Part shown: piece after piece, positions 8,248-16,460 of the stretch
Layout: the number at the start of each line of letters is the position of its first letter
How positions within the stretch are numbered: the first letter of the stretch is position 1
NCBI GenBank assembly: GCA_016342585.1
Contig: JAEINK010000012.1
Span: 1 to 64,000, forward strand
Direction: 5' to 3'
Source: Spirochaetales bacterium
GTDB lineage: Bacteria > Spirochaetota > Spirochaetia > UBA9216
DNA length: 64,000 nt
The notes under the pieces: generated by a model
What the model was told of the DNA's origin: nothing
Databases searched by the model: none
What the model saw: the letters and a program-made list of their open reading frames with translations, nothing else
Translations under genes and position numbers: made by a program

Positions 8248-8781
8248 TTATTCCGGTTTTTTAAAGAAAAGCAGGATAGATCTTCCGTATTTTCGTTTAT
8301 CAATCAGTTCCAGATCATCAACTTTCTCCGGCCAGACATCCTCTTCAGGGTAGTGAATGATGATCAGGCCACCGGGTTTTACGATCTTCCTTTGAGATAC
8401 TTCGATTACCATTTTTACTTTTTGGCCGAAGGGAAAGGGGGGATCCAGGTAGACGATATCATAATCCGTCTTAAACTGTCTCAGGAATCTCTGGACCGGC
8501 ATGAGGTAAAGTTTGATATCCTCCTTTGCGATCTCCATATTTTCTCTTATGACCCGTTTCTTGCCAGGATCTTTTTCCACCAATACAACGGGTTCTGCTC
8601 CACGACTGGCTGCTTCAAGGCCCACAAGCCCGGAACCCGAAAAGAGATCCAGGAATGATGATCCTGACAGGTTACCAAGGATCGAAAAAAGTGACTCCCT
8701 CATTCTGTCCATGGCAGGTCGAATTTCGCCCTTGGGGCATTTGACAGTTCTGCCTTTGTATGTTCCACCGGTTATTCTCAT
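8248..8781 (-). CDS. rsmD: 16S rRNA (guanine966-N2)-methyltransferase RsmD
   Basis: Methylates N2 of G966 in 16S rRNA during small-subunit assembly. The 177-residue protein starts with the family signature MRITGG and carries the RPxxDRxRE segment, the SAM-binding FLDLFSGSGLVGLEA motif and the catalytic DPPF motif in YLDPPFPF. Length is normal. It lies 47 bases downstream of recG in the same leftward run, a neighbourhood common in bacteria. Confidence 0.93.
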   Translation of the reverse strand: MRITGGTYKGRTVKCPKGEIRPAMDRMRESLFSILGNLSGSSFLDLFSGSGLVGLEAASRGAEPVVLVEKDPGKKRVIRENMEIAKEDIKLYLMPVQRFLRQFKTDYDIVYLDPPFPFGQKVKMVIEVSQRKIVKPGGLIIIHYPEEDVWPEKVDDLELIDKRKYGRSILLFFKKPE

Positions 8782-8828
8782 GCTGTGTAGGATATATGTG
8801 AAGTAAGATTAATTCAACAGGGGGCCGT

Positions 8829-10904
8829 CTAACCGGATTCCAAAAAGATTGAAGGGTAGGGGGGACATCTTTCGAGGACCTCCCGAAGGCCTTTGTTGTC
8901 GGGCGAAAGAAGGCCCGGGTCCTGCTGAACCAGGTGGAAGGCGTCTTCACGGGCCTGGGTGAGGAGTTTTGTATCCAGGGTTATGTCGGCTATTTTCAGC
9001 TGAAGGAAGCCGGACTGGAGTTTTCCTGTCAGGTCTCCGGGGCCTCTTATTTTAAGATCTTCTTCGGCAATCCTGAAGCCATCGGTAGACTCTTTCATGA
9101 CTTTAAGTCTCGCTTTTCCGTCTTCGCTTAGAGTCTCACCGAAGATTAGGAAACAGTAGGAGGCGGACTTGCCACGGCCGACCCTTCCCCTCAGCTGGTG
9201 GAGAGCGGATAGACCAAACCTTTCAGCGTTGTGGATGACCATGCAGGTGGCATTGGGAACATCGACTCCGACCTCCACAACGCTGGTTGCCGCGAGGATT
9301 TTTGCCTCCCCACTGGTAAAAAGACCCATACGGGATCTTTTTTCTTCTTCGGGGATCCGGGAGTGGATCAGGGTCATGGGGATGCCGGGGAAAATCTTTT
9401 CCTGAAGAAGCCTGAAGCCCTCTTCGGCGTTCCTCAGATTTAGTTTTTCCGACTCTTCTATAAGTGGAAAGACAAAATAGATCTGATGCCCCGCATCAAT
9501 CTCCCTCCTTACCCATTCGAACACTTTTTCTTCCCTGTCATCCCGGCAGAGGTGGGTTTCAATGGGGATCCTTCCGGGGGGCATGGTTTTAATGAGTGAC
9601 ACATCCAGATCGCCGAATGCTGTCATAGCCAGAGTTCGTGGAATAGGTGTGGCTGTCATGAGCAGGAAATCTGGTGATTTCCCCTTTTTTTTAAGGGCTA
9701 GCCTTTGGTTAACACCGAACCTATGCTGTTCATCAACAATGATGAGGCCGAGATCCGGGAAGTGTACATCTTTGGTAAAGAGGGCATGGGTTCCAATGAG
9801 CAGGTCTATCTCCCCGTTTTTAAGGGCTTCGAGGAGATATTTACGGTTTTTGTCCTTAAGGTTGCCCGTAAGGAACCCAAGCCGAATACCCAGGGGTTCC
9901 AGGAGTTTTGCGGCGTTTTCCCCATGCTGTCGTGCCAGGATCTCGGTGGGGGCCATGAATGCCGCCTGCTGCCCCCTCTCCCTGCAGTAAAGGACGGCTA
10001 AAAAGGCGATGAGGGTCTTTCCAGAGCCGACATCCCCCTGTACGAGTCTTGCCATGGATGTTCCGCCGGACATGTCCCCAAGGATCTCCTGAAGAACCAT
10101 CTCCTGATCCTTCGTAAGGCTGAAAGGAAGATTTTTAAGAAGTTTTTCAACCCACACTCCCGTCAGGTTGGCCCTATCCCTGGTCTGGCTTCTCCTCTCC
10201 CATGCTCTTCGTCCCACCATCAGTTGGAGATAGAAGAGCTCCCTGTATTTCAGGGTCTCGGCGGCAAGCCGCATTTTTTCAGGGTTTTCGGGAAAGTGAA
10301 TATTTTTTATCGCTTCCGACAAGGGGAGCAGGCCATTGTTTTTGATCACTTCCAGGGGGAGCTCTTCCTCAAGGTATTGGGCGAATCCAGTCATGGCTGA
10401 ATCCAGAGCTTTCCGCAGGACTCCCTGGGTGAGTTCTGCATTCAGGCTGTATATGGGGAGAATACGACCGAAATTCCGGCTCATCTCTCCCCCCGGAATT
10501 ACCTCCTCAAATTCGAATGAAGAGCTTTGGAGTTCCGAAAATTTATACTGGAAGAGTCCAGTCAGCCTGTGGGTCGTCCCGTTGCGAAGTTTATCTGCCA
10601 GGAAGTTTCTTCCATAGCAGACCAGAGTCGCTGAGCCTGTATCGTCTTTAACCCAGACTTTGAGTGTTTTTTTGGGTCCCCAGCCGAAATATTCCTGACC
10701 GAGTACGGTTATGATCGTGTTAACCCGCTTTCCATCTTCCGCTTCACTTAAAGAGACAGAGGTTTGTCTATCCTCATAACTTCGGGGATAGTACTGTAGA
10801 AGATCTGCTACTGAATGAACACCCGCCTTCGCCAGGGCTTTGCTTGTCTTGGGACCAACCCCTTTGAGCTCATCAGGCTTACGGGCGAGTTCATTCAGAT
10901 ACAT
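8829..10904 (-). CDS. recG: ATP-dependent DNA helicase RecG
   Basis: Branch-migrating helicase that regresses stalled forks and processes R-loops and recombination intermediates. The 691-residue protein has the N-terminal wedge/OB-fold domain, Walker A GDVGSGKT, the DEQH box in IIVDEQHRFG, the TATPIPRT motif III, and C-terminal helicase motifs ending with QLRGRVGRG. Length matches the family. The gene follows yggT by 8 bases and belongs to the dnaE-yggT-recG run; rsmD follows. Confidence 0.96.
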   Translation of the reverse strand: MYLNELARKPDELKGVGPKTSKALAKAGVHSVADLLQYYPRSYEDRQTSVSLSEAEDGKRVNTIITVLGQEYFGWGPKKTLKVWVKDDTGSATLVCYGRNFLADKLRNGTTHRLTGLFQYKFSELQSSSFEFEEVIPGGEMSRNFGRILPIYSLNAELTQGVLRKALDSAMTGFAQYLEEELPLEVIKNNGLLPLSEAIKNIHFPENPEKMRLAAETLKYRELFYLQLMVGRRAWERRSQTRDRANLTGVWVEKLLKNLPFSLTKDQEMVLQEILGDMSGGTSMARLVQGDVGSGKTLIAFLAVLYCRERGQQAAFMAPTEILARQHGENAAKLLEPLGIRLGFLTGNLKDKNRKYLLEALKNGEIDLLIGTHALFTKDVHFPDLGLIIVDEQHRFGVNQRLALKKKGKSPDFLLMTATPIPRTLAMTAFGDLDVSLIKTMPPGRIPIETHLCRDDREEKVFEWVRREIDAGHQIYFVFPLIEESEKLNLRNAEEGFRLLQEKIFPGIPMTLIHSRIPEEEKRSRMGLFTSGEAKILAATSVVEVGVDVPNATCMVIHNAERFGLSALHQLRGRVGRGKSASYCFLIFGETLSEDGKARLKVMKESTDGFRIAEEDLKIRGPGDLTGKLQSGFLQLKIADITLDTKLLTQAREDAFHLVQQDPGLLSPDNKGLREVLERCPPYPSIFLESG

Positions 10905-10912
10905 TGAGCAGT

Positions 10913-11500
10913 TTAGAAGGGGAGCTCTGCCAGAAATTTCGTCAGGTATCTCATAAGAAAATTTCCTCCCACAAGAAGAATCAAGAGGACTATAGCTGAG
11001 ATTCCTGTCATCTTGTTCTGGGCCATGAACTTCTGCTTGAAAAGGAGCCTTCGAAAGAAATCGTTTATGGGCTCAAGCATATTCTCAAGGGTTTTGGCAA
11101 AGGTCGAATAGGCGGAAGTTCCAACCAGATACATGATGTACCGGACAACCGCAATTATCAGAAAGATGGTTAGAAGGAACGAGGCCGCCGACCAGAGGGA
11201 TGATACTATAAGGGCTAGTACAACTCCCAGGGTGATCTTACCATAGGCGGCAATCGTTGACGTGATATTCAGTACGACACCGATGACTATGAACGCCAGC
11301 AGGGGGGAGAAGTCAAAATTCCCCAACCTTAAAAAACTGAATCTTCGGAACCAGTTAAGGTAAGGATCCGTTACCATTTTCAAAATTTCTACGGGTTTTC
11401 CCATGGCGGGACCCCTGAACCAGGTTAACAGCACCCGGATGAATAACAACAACATGTAAACGGATAGAAGGCCGTTTAATAGTTTCATGAATAGCTGCAT
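10913..11500 (-). CDS. YggT family membrane protein
   Basis: A 195-residue integral membrane protein with two copies of the YGGT module, each two hydrophobic segments around a short loop: the first copy contains VLLTWFRG and DPYLNWFRRF, the second the matching LEPINDFFRRL region. The family is membrane-bound and of uncertain role, linked in different bacteria to cell shape, division or ion homeostasis. The start has a strong GGAAGGAG site that overlaps the end of dnaE. It lies 4 bases after dnaE and 8 before recG. Confidence 0.85.
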   Translation of the reverse strand: MQLFMKLLNGLLSVYMLLLFIRVLLTWFRGPAMGKPVEILKMVTDPYLNWFRRFSFLRLGNFDFSPLLAFIVIGVVLNITSTIAAYGKITLGVVLALIVSSLWSAASFLLTIFLIIAVVRYIMYLVGTSAYSTFAKTLENMLEPINDFFRRLLFKQKFMAQNKMTGISAIVLLILLVGGNFLMRYLTKFLAELPF

Positions 11501-11503
11501 TTC

Positions 11504-14500
11504 TTACTCCTTCCATATGTCCCCGGTTAAGGGGTGTGTTTTAATTAATTCCAGTATTTCACTCTCTCCGCTCAATTTAAGCTGTCCGGAGGCTTTTACT
11601 ATAATTTCACCGTCTGATGCCGGTTTGGGGACGTGCAGATAGATCGGAAAGGCTCCCGCATGGGGGATCAGGAAATCCCTGTAGTCCAGTAGATCATCCT
11701 CACTGCACTCTCCCCGACTCAATCTGATATGAAGTTCCTTTTCATTCACTTCTTTGAGTTCATCCGGGTTCAGGATCTGATCAACGAGGAGCTGCGGCGT
11801 ACCTCTCTTTTTGTCCATCTTTCCTTCAACTGCTATGATGGCATCTACCTGTATTCTTTCATAGACCAGGGCCCAGGTTTTCGGGAAGAACGTCATTTCC
11901 AGGGTTCCCTGAAAATCTTCCAGCTGAACGAAGGCCATCTTATCACCTTTTTTGGTGAAGATCTCTCGCCTGCTTTTTATCATACCCAGGACAGTGTATG
12001 ATTTTCCGTCGCCCGCACGCTCCAGGTTGGCGAGATCGAGGTTTGAACATTTTCGCCAGATATCCCTGTACTTATCCATGGGATGACCTGAGAAGTAGAA
12101 TCCAAGGTTTGCTTTTTCATAGGTTAAAAGATCCATCTCCGGCCATTCGGGAACGTGGATCAACTCTATTTCATGGAACTGGGCATGTTCATTTGAATCA
12201 AAAAGTGACGATTGCCCGTTGGCCAGGCCGCTTTTTGATGCACTCACAAACTCAATCAACCGATCAAGGTTATGCATCAGTGTTGCTCTTGTTACATCCA
12301 TCCTGTCAAAGAGACCCGACTGGATGGATACTTCAAGAACCTTCCTGTTTACAGTTTTAAGGTTAACCCTCTCCAGGAAGTTTGTAAAGGAGGTGAAAGC
12401 TCCACTCTCCTCACGGCATCGTATAATTTCGTCGACGGCCGCTCCTCCTACACCCTTGATTCCCATCAATCCGTAGACAATCTGGTTATCCACAACCGTG
12501 AAATATTTATCCGAAAGGTTTATATCCGGAGGCAGGAGATCTATGCACATCTCAGCAGCTTCGGCAATGTAGGCGGTCAATTTGTCCGGGTTGTTTATCT
12601 CATTGGTAAGGTTGGCTGCCATAAACTCGGCAGGATGATTTGCCTTCAGGTAGGCTGTATGGTAGGCCAGAACCGAATAGGCCGCCGCATGGGATTTGTT
12701 GAACCCGTATCCTGCAAAGGGTTCGAGCATTTCAAAAATCTCGATAGCGTGTTTTTCTGAATGGCCTTTTTCTTTTGCTCCGGCAACGAACTCGATTTTC
12801 ATCCTGTCCATTTCGGCAACTTTCTTTTTACCCATGGCTCGACGGAGGATATCTGCTTTACCCAGGCTGAAACCGCCAATGATCTGGGCAACCTGCATTA
12901 CCTGTTCCTGATAGACGATAACACCATAGGTTGGTTTCAGGATCTCCTCAAGAGAAGGATCCGGGTATTTTATAGGCATTCTTCCCATTTTTGAATCAAT
13001 GAACTGGGGAATGAACTGCATTGGCCCTGGTCTATAAAGGGCATTCAGAGCGATAAGATCTTCAATGGTGTTGGGTTGGGCCTGTTTGAGGATTCCCTGC
13101 ATACCAGAACTTTCAAACTGGAATATACAGGTACTTTTCCCCTCCCCAAGCATCTTGAAGGTTGCCTCGTCTTCCTCTGAAGCTTCAGCTATATCAAAAT
13201 CGGGTAATATTTTCTTAACCAGTGTTTCGGCATTTTTTATAAGGGTTAAGGTCTTAAGACCCAGAAAGTCCATCTTTACAAGACCACAGTCTTCCAACCT
13301 GTCCATGGTGTACTGAGTTGATATGGCTCCTGTTTTTGAGTCACGGTAGAGGGGGACATAGTCGGTCAATTCTGTTTTCCCGATAACGACTCCTGCCGCA
13401 TGTGTTGAGGAGTGACGGTTTAAACCCTCAAGTCTCATGGCGACATCTAACAGTTCTGCATAAACGCCACCTTGCTCGGCAATCTCCTTAAGTTTCGGTT
13501 CCTTCTCCAGGGCCTTGGTCAAGGTCATTTTCAATTCGTCGGGGATCAATTTGGAAATGGTATCTGCTTCCGCGTAGGGAATATCCAGTACCCGGGAGAC
13601 ATCCCTGATAACCGCTTTGGCTTTCAGGGTTCCAAAGGTAATGATCTGCCCAACCTTATCTTTTCCATATTTTTCAGTAACGTGATCGATAACGGTCTGT
13701 CTTCCCTCGAAGCAGAAGTCAATATCGAAGTCAGGCATGGATACACGTTCAGGATTGAGGAACCTCTCGAAGAGGAGTCCATATTTCAAGGGATCTATAT
13801 CCGTGATGGTCATGGCATAGGCGACGATGGAACCCGCTCCCGAACCACGTCCGGGACCAACCGGAATGTCATGTTCGCGGGACCAGTGGATATAATCCCA
13901 TACAATGAGGAAGTATCCGGTAAAGCCCATATCGATAATAATTTTGAGTTCAAATTCGGCCCGTTCTTTTATCGCTACGGTAACTTCACCATAACGGTCC
14001 TTTAAACCCTCATAGGTGATATGGCGAAGATAATCACTGTCCAGGGTAAAACCTTCGGGTAAATCGAAATCGGGTAGAAGCGGTCCGGGGAACTTTATCT
14101 CAAGATTACATTTTTCAGCCAGCTCGACCGTGTTGGCGATGACTTCAGGGTGATCGGGGAAGAGGGCTGCCATCTGTTCGGGAGTTTTCATGTAAAACTC
14201 TTCCCCGTCAAAATGCATCCTGTTTGTTTCGTTTTTCTTTCTGCCTGTTCCAATACAGAGGATTATATCCTGGGCATTGGCATCTTCCCTGGTTAAATAG
14301 TGACAGTCATTTGTTACTATCATGGGGATGCCGGTCTCTTTCGAGAGTTTTATTATGGCCTCATTGGCGATTTTCTGTTCCGGGATTCCATGATCCTGAA
14401 GTTCCAGGTAGAAGTTTCCCTCTCCGAACATATCACGATAACGCAGAGCAGCCGCTTTTGCCTCTTCTGGCTTTCCGTTCAGGTAATTCTGAGGGATTTC

Positions 14501-14926
14501 ACCACCGATACAGGCTGAGGTGCAGATTAGTCCTTCGCTGTATTTGGCCATTATTTCATTATCTATTCTAGGCTTATAGTAAAAGCCTTCGACAAATCCG
14601 GCCGAGGTGAGTTTGAGAAGATTTTTGTATCCAACCTCATTTCTTGCCAGGAGTACCAGGTGGTAATACTTGTTTCCACCTTCGGTGCCTCGTTTTATAA
14701 GTCTTGAACCGGAGGCGACATAGAATTCACAGCCTACTATGGGGTTGAGCCCTGCTTTTTTACAGGCTGCATAGAATTTCAAAGCACCGAACATATTCCC
14801 ATGATCGGTTAACGCCAGATGTTTACAGCCGAGCTCCGCAGCCCTTGCGGCCATTTTTTCTACGGATTCAGCTCCATCCAGGAGTGAAAAATCGGAATGA
14901 TTGTGAAGATGAACAAATTCTGGCAA
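11504..14926 (-). CDS. dnaE: DNA polymerase III alpha subunit
   Basis: Replicative DNA polymerase. The 1140-residue protein shows the DnaE1 order: N-terminal PHP domain (HLHNHSDFSLLDG), polymerase core with the PGRGSGAGS nucleotide-binding region and the catalytic PDFDIDF motif near residue 400, finger region, helix-hairpin-helix (MGIKGVGGAAVDEI), OB fold and C-terminal tau-binding region. Length is typical for DnaE1. It starts a leftward run with yggT and recG. A 207-base gap without a visible gene separates it from the hydroxylase operon upstream, so it may have its own promoter or receive read-through. Confidence 0.97.
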   Translation of the reverse strand: MPEFVHLHNHSDFSLLDGAESVEKMAARAAELGCKHLALTDHGNMFGALKFYAACKKAGLNPIVGCEFYVASGSRLIKRGTEGGNKYYHLVLLARNEVGYKNLLKLTSAGFVEGFYYKPRIDNEIMAKYSEGLICTSACIGGEIPQNYLNGKPEEAKAAALRYRDMFGEGNFYLELQDHGIPEQKIANEAIIKLSKETGIPMIVTNDCHYLTREDANAQDIILCIGTGRKKNETNRMHFDGEEFYMKTPEQMAALFPDHPEVIANTVELAEKCNLEIKFPGPLLPDFDLPEGFTLDSDYLRHITYEGLKDRYGEVTVAIKERAEFELKIIIDMGFTGYFLIVWDYIHWSREHDIPVGPGRGSGAGSIVAYAMTITDIDPLKYGLLFERFLNPERVSMPDFDIDFCFEGRQTVIDHVTEKYGKDKVGQIITFGTLKAKAVIRDVSRVLDIPYAEADTISKLIPDELKMTLTKALEKEPKLKEIAEQGGVYAELLDVAMRLEGLNRHSSTHAAGVVIGKTELTDYVPLYRDSKTGAISTQYTMDRLEDCGLVKMDFLGLKTLTLIKNAETLVKKILPDFDIAEASEEDEATFKMLGEGKSTCIFQFESSGMQGILKQAQPNTIEDLIALNALYRPGPMQFIPQFIDSKMGRMPIKYPDPSLEEILKPTYGVIVYQEQVMQVAQIIGGFSLGKADILRRAMGKKKVAEMDRMKIEFVAGAKEKGHSEKHAIEIFEMLEPFAGYGFNKSHAAAYSVLAYHTAYLKANHPAEFMAANLTNEINNPDKLTAYIAEAAEMCIDLLPPDINLSDKYFTVVDNQIVYGLMGIKGVGGAAVDEIIRCREESGAFTSFTNFLERVNLKTVNRKVLEVSIQSGLFDRMDVTRATLMHNLDRLIEFVSASKSGLANGQSSLFDSNEHAQFHEIELIHVPEWPEMDLLTYEKANLGFYFSGHPMDKYRDIWRKCSNLDLANLERAGDGKSYTVLGMIKSRREIFTKKGDKMAFVQLEDFQGTLEMTFFPKTWALVYERIQVDAIIAVEGKMDKKRGTPQLLVDQILNPDELKEVNEKELHIRLSRGECSEDDLLDYRDFLIPHAGAFPIYLHVPKPASDGEIIVKASGQLKLSGESEILELIKTHPLTGDIWKE

Positions 14927-15133
14927 ATACTTCCTCCGGATTGCGGTTCAGAAGGCAGTTTTATACTCATTGTATTTCCCTCAAAACCACCTAATAATAA
15001 TATATCCGCAAAACGGTAAACTGTAAAGAAAGGGCTGTATGGGTTATCCTCGATATGGTGAAGTAAAAACCAAATATGTGAAAAAACAGAGAGGGACAAG
15101 GAGGTTGAATCAGACCGGGGGGTGAGGAAAAAA

Positions 15134-15991
15134 TTAGATTTCCTCGATCCCCTCATCGAGCTTCCGGGTTATGAACCAGAGAACTGACCGGGAGGCCAGT
15201 TTTTTCTGGATGGAGGTCAGGGGTGGCTTTACATTCGCCAGGGTCTGGTCCAGGAGCTCCTTCATCGGCTGGATATCCCGGCTGTTAAGGGGCAGTTTTT
15301 TACCCTCCAGGGTATTTTCAACCTCCCTGTTTCGAATTATCAGGCTGCCATGAGCGCCCAGGGCAAGGCGGAATCTCTGAATATACCCTTTCTGAACATT
15401 CGCAATACCACAGAATGTAAGGTTGTTTGATTTTCCGAAATCGACGCTGGAAAATCGGCGGTATTCCTGAATATTCCAGGTTTCGAGGGGGATACGAAAT
15501 CGGGTTATCAGTTCATCGCAGGCCAGGTGTGGTGCTTTTTCAAGGTATTTAACCATGGACAGCCAGGAGGTATTCCCCTGCCTTCGTATTTCGACCCTTA
15601 CATCCAGCAGCAGCATGACTGGAATGAGATACATCCATCTCTCCCTCATTGAGAGGTTTCCACCGAGGGTGGCAAAATTCCTGGTGACAGTGGTCCCGAT
15701 GGAAGATATGGCCTGGTTTAATGCCGGTGTCAGTACATGCCGTCCTATCCCGAGGAGGCGATTTAAGGACACACAGGAACCTATTTCAAGGTAACTCTCG
15801 GTTCGTGAAATATGATCAAGTTCCGGGACTCCTTCTAAAGATATAATTTCTCCTGAAAGTTCTCTGGTTCCCAGATTTCTCATGATTTCCGTTCCGCCAG
15901 CGTAAAGGAGAGCCTGGGGAAATTTATGGTAAAGGGTTATAAGGCTATTCAGAGATTCCGGGGTGTAAATATGGAGTATATTATCGCTCAT
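15134..15991 (-). CDS. FAD-binding subunit of a molybdenum-hydroxylase-like complex
   Basis: Resembles the medium (FAD) subunit of xanthine dehydrogenase / CO dehydrogenase enzymes, which passes electrons from iron-sulfur clusters to an acceptor. The 285-residue protein retains the first FAD loop (AGGTEIM near residue 32) and the second (TLGGNLS near residue 110). The C-terminal CO-dehydrogenase flavoprotein domain is recognisable but weakly conserved. It overlaps the 2Fe-2S subunit by 11 bases and is the last gene of the operon led by the NusG paralogue. The substrate is unknown; see the large subunit. Confidence 0.8.
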   Translation of the reverse strand: MSDNILHIYTPESLNSLITLYHKFPQALLYAGGTEIMRNLGTRELSGEIISLEGVPELDHISRTESYLEIGSCVSLNRLLGIGRHVLTPALNQAISSIGTTVTRNFATLGGNLSMRERWMYLIPVMLLLDVRVEIRRQGNTSWLSMVKYLEKAPHLACDELITRFRIPLETWNIQEYRRFSSVDFGKSNNLTFCGIANVQKGYIQRFRLALGAHGSLIIRNREVENTLEGKKLPLNSRDIQPMKELLDQTLANVKPPLTSIQKKLASRSVLWFITRKLDEGIEEI

Positions 15992-16460
15992 GAACCCTCT
16001 CCTCTCGAATTCGCCCGGCTTCTATCAATCCTGAAAATAGGGTTGTGAAATCGATACACCCACAGGTAATAAAAGACATAAAGTTTGCGATCTCCTCCTG
16101 AGAGGGACGGAATGAAGTCTCCAGGAGGGTGTGCGCTGCCAGCATCCGAGTGGATTCGCAATGCCGGCAAGGGTAGCAGCCTGCGTATTTAAATCCTTTG
16201 GTTATATCTTGATATCCTTCACTCTCCTGGAACCACTCATAGGTGGCAACATTTTTCCCCTTTGCCTTGAATGCGGGAATAAGACAGGAGTAGGTGAGTT
16301 TATCGTTCATAAGGATTGTGCACCTTCCGCATAATCCCTCCCCACATTCATGGTGAATAGAAAAGAGATTGAACTCTTCCCTTAATATATCAACGAGTCT
16401 TTTTTGAGGAGGAACATTTATATTTACCGCTTTTTCATTGAGATTGAATTCAATTATCAC
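15981..16460 (-). CDS. 2Fe-2S subunit of a molybdenum-hydroxylase-like complex
   Basis: Small iron-sulfur subunit of the xanthine dehydrogenase type, 159 residues. The plant-type cluster is complete: C39, C44, C47, C59 (spacing 4, 2, 11). The helical-domain cluster has C98, C101, C133 and C135 with the canonical CxxC-x31-CxC spacing, though the usual QCGFCTPG is replaced by PCRHCEST and there is an extra C95. So both clusters can be built, while the contact surface toward the molybdenum site has changed. It overlaps the large subunit by 4 bases and the FAD subunit by 11. Confidence 0.85.
   Translation of the reverse strand: MIIEFNLNEKAVNINVPPQKRLVDILREEFNLFSIHHECGEGLCGRCTILMNDKLTYSCLIPAFKAKGKNVATYEWFQESEGYQDITKGFKYAGCYPCRHCESTRMLAAHTLLETSFRPSQEEIANFMSFITCGCIDFTTLFSGLIEAGRIREERVHER

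Noticed and set aside
14927..15133. Small gene or RNA between the FAD subunit gene and dnaE
   Set aside because: No convincing ORF with ribosome binding site or structured RNA was seen; it is treated as spacer and possible dnaE promoter region.
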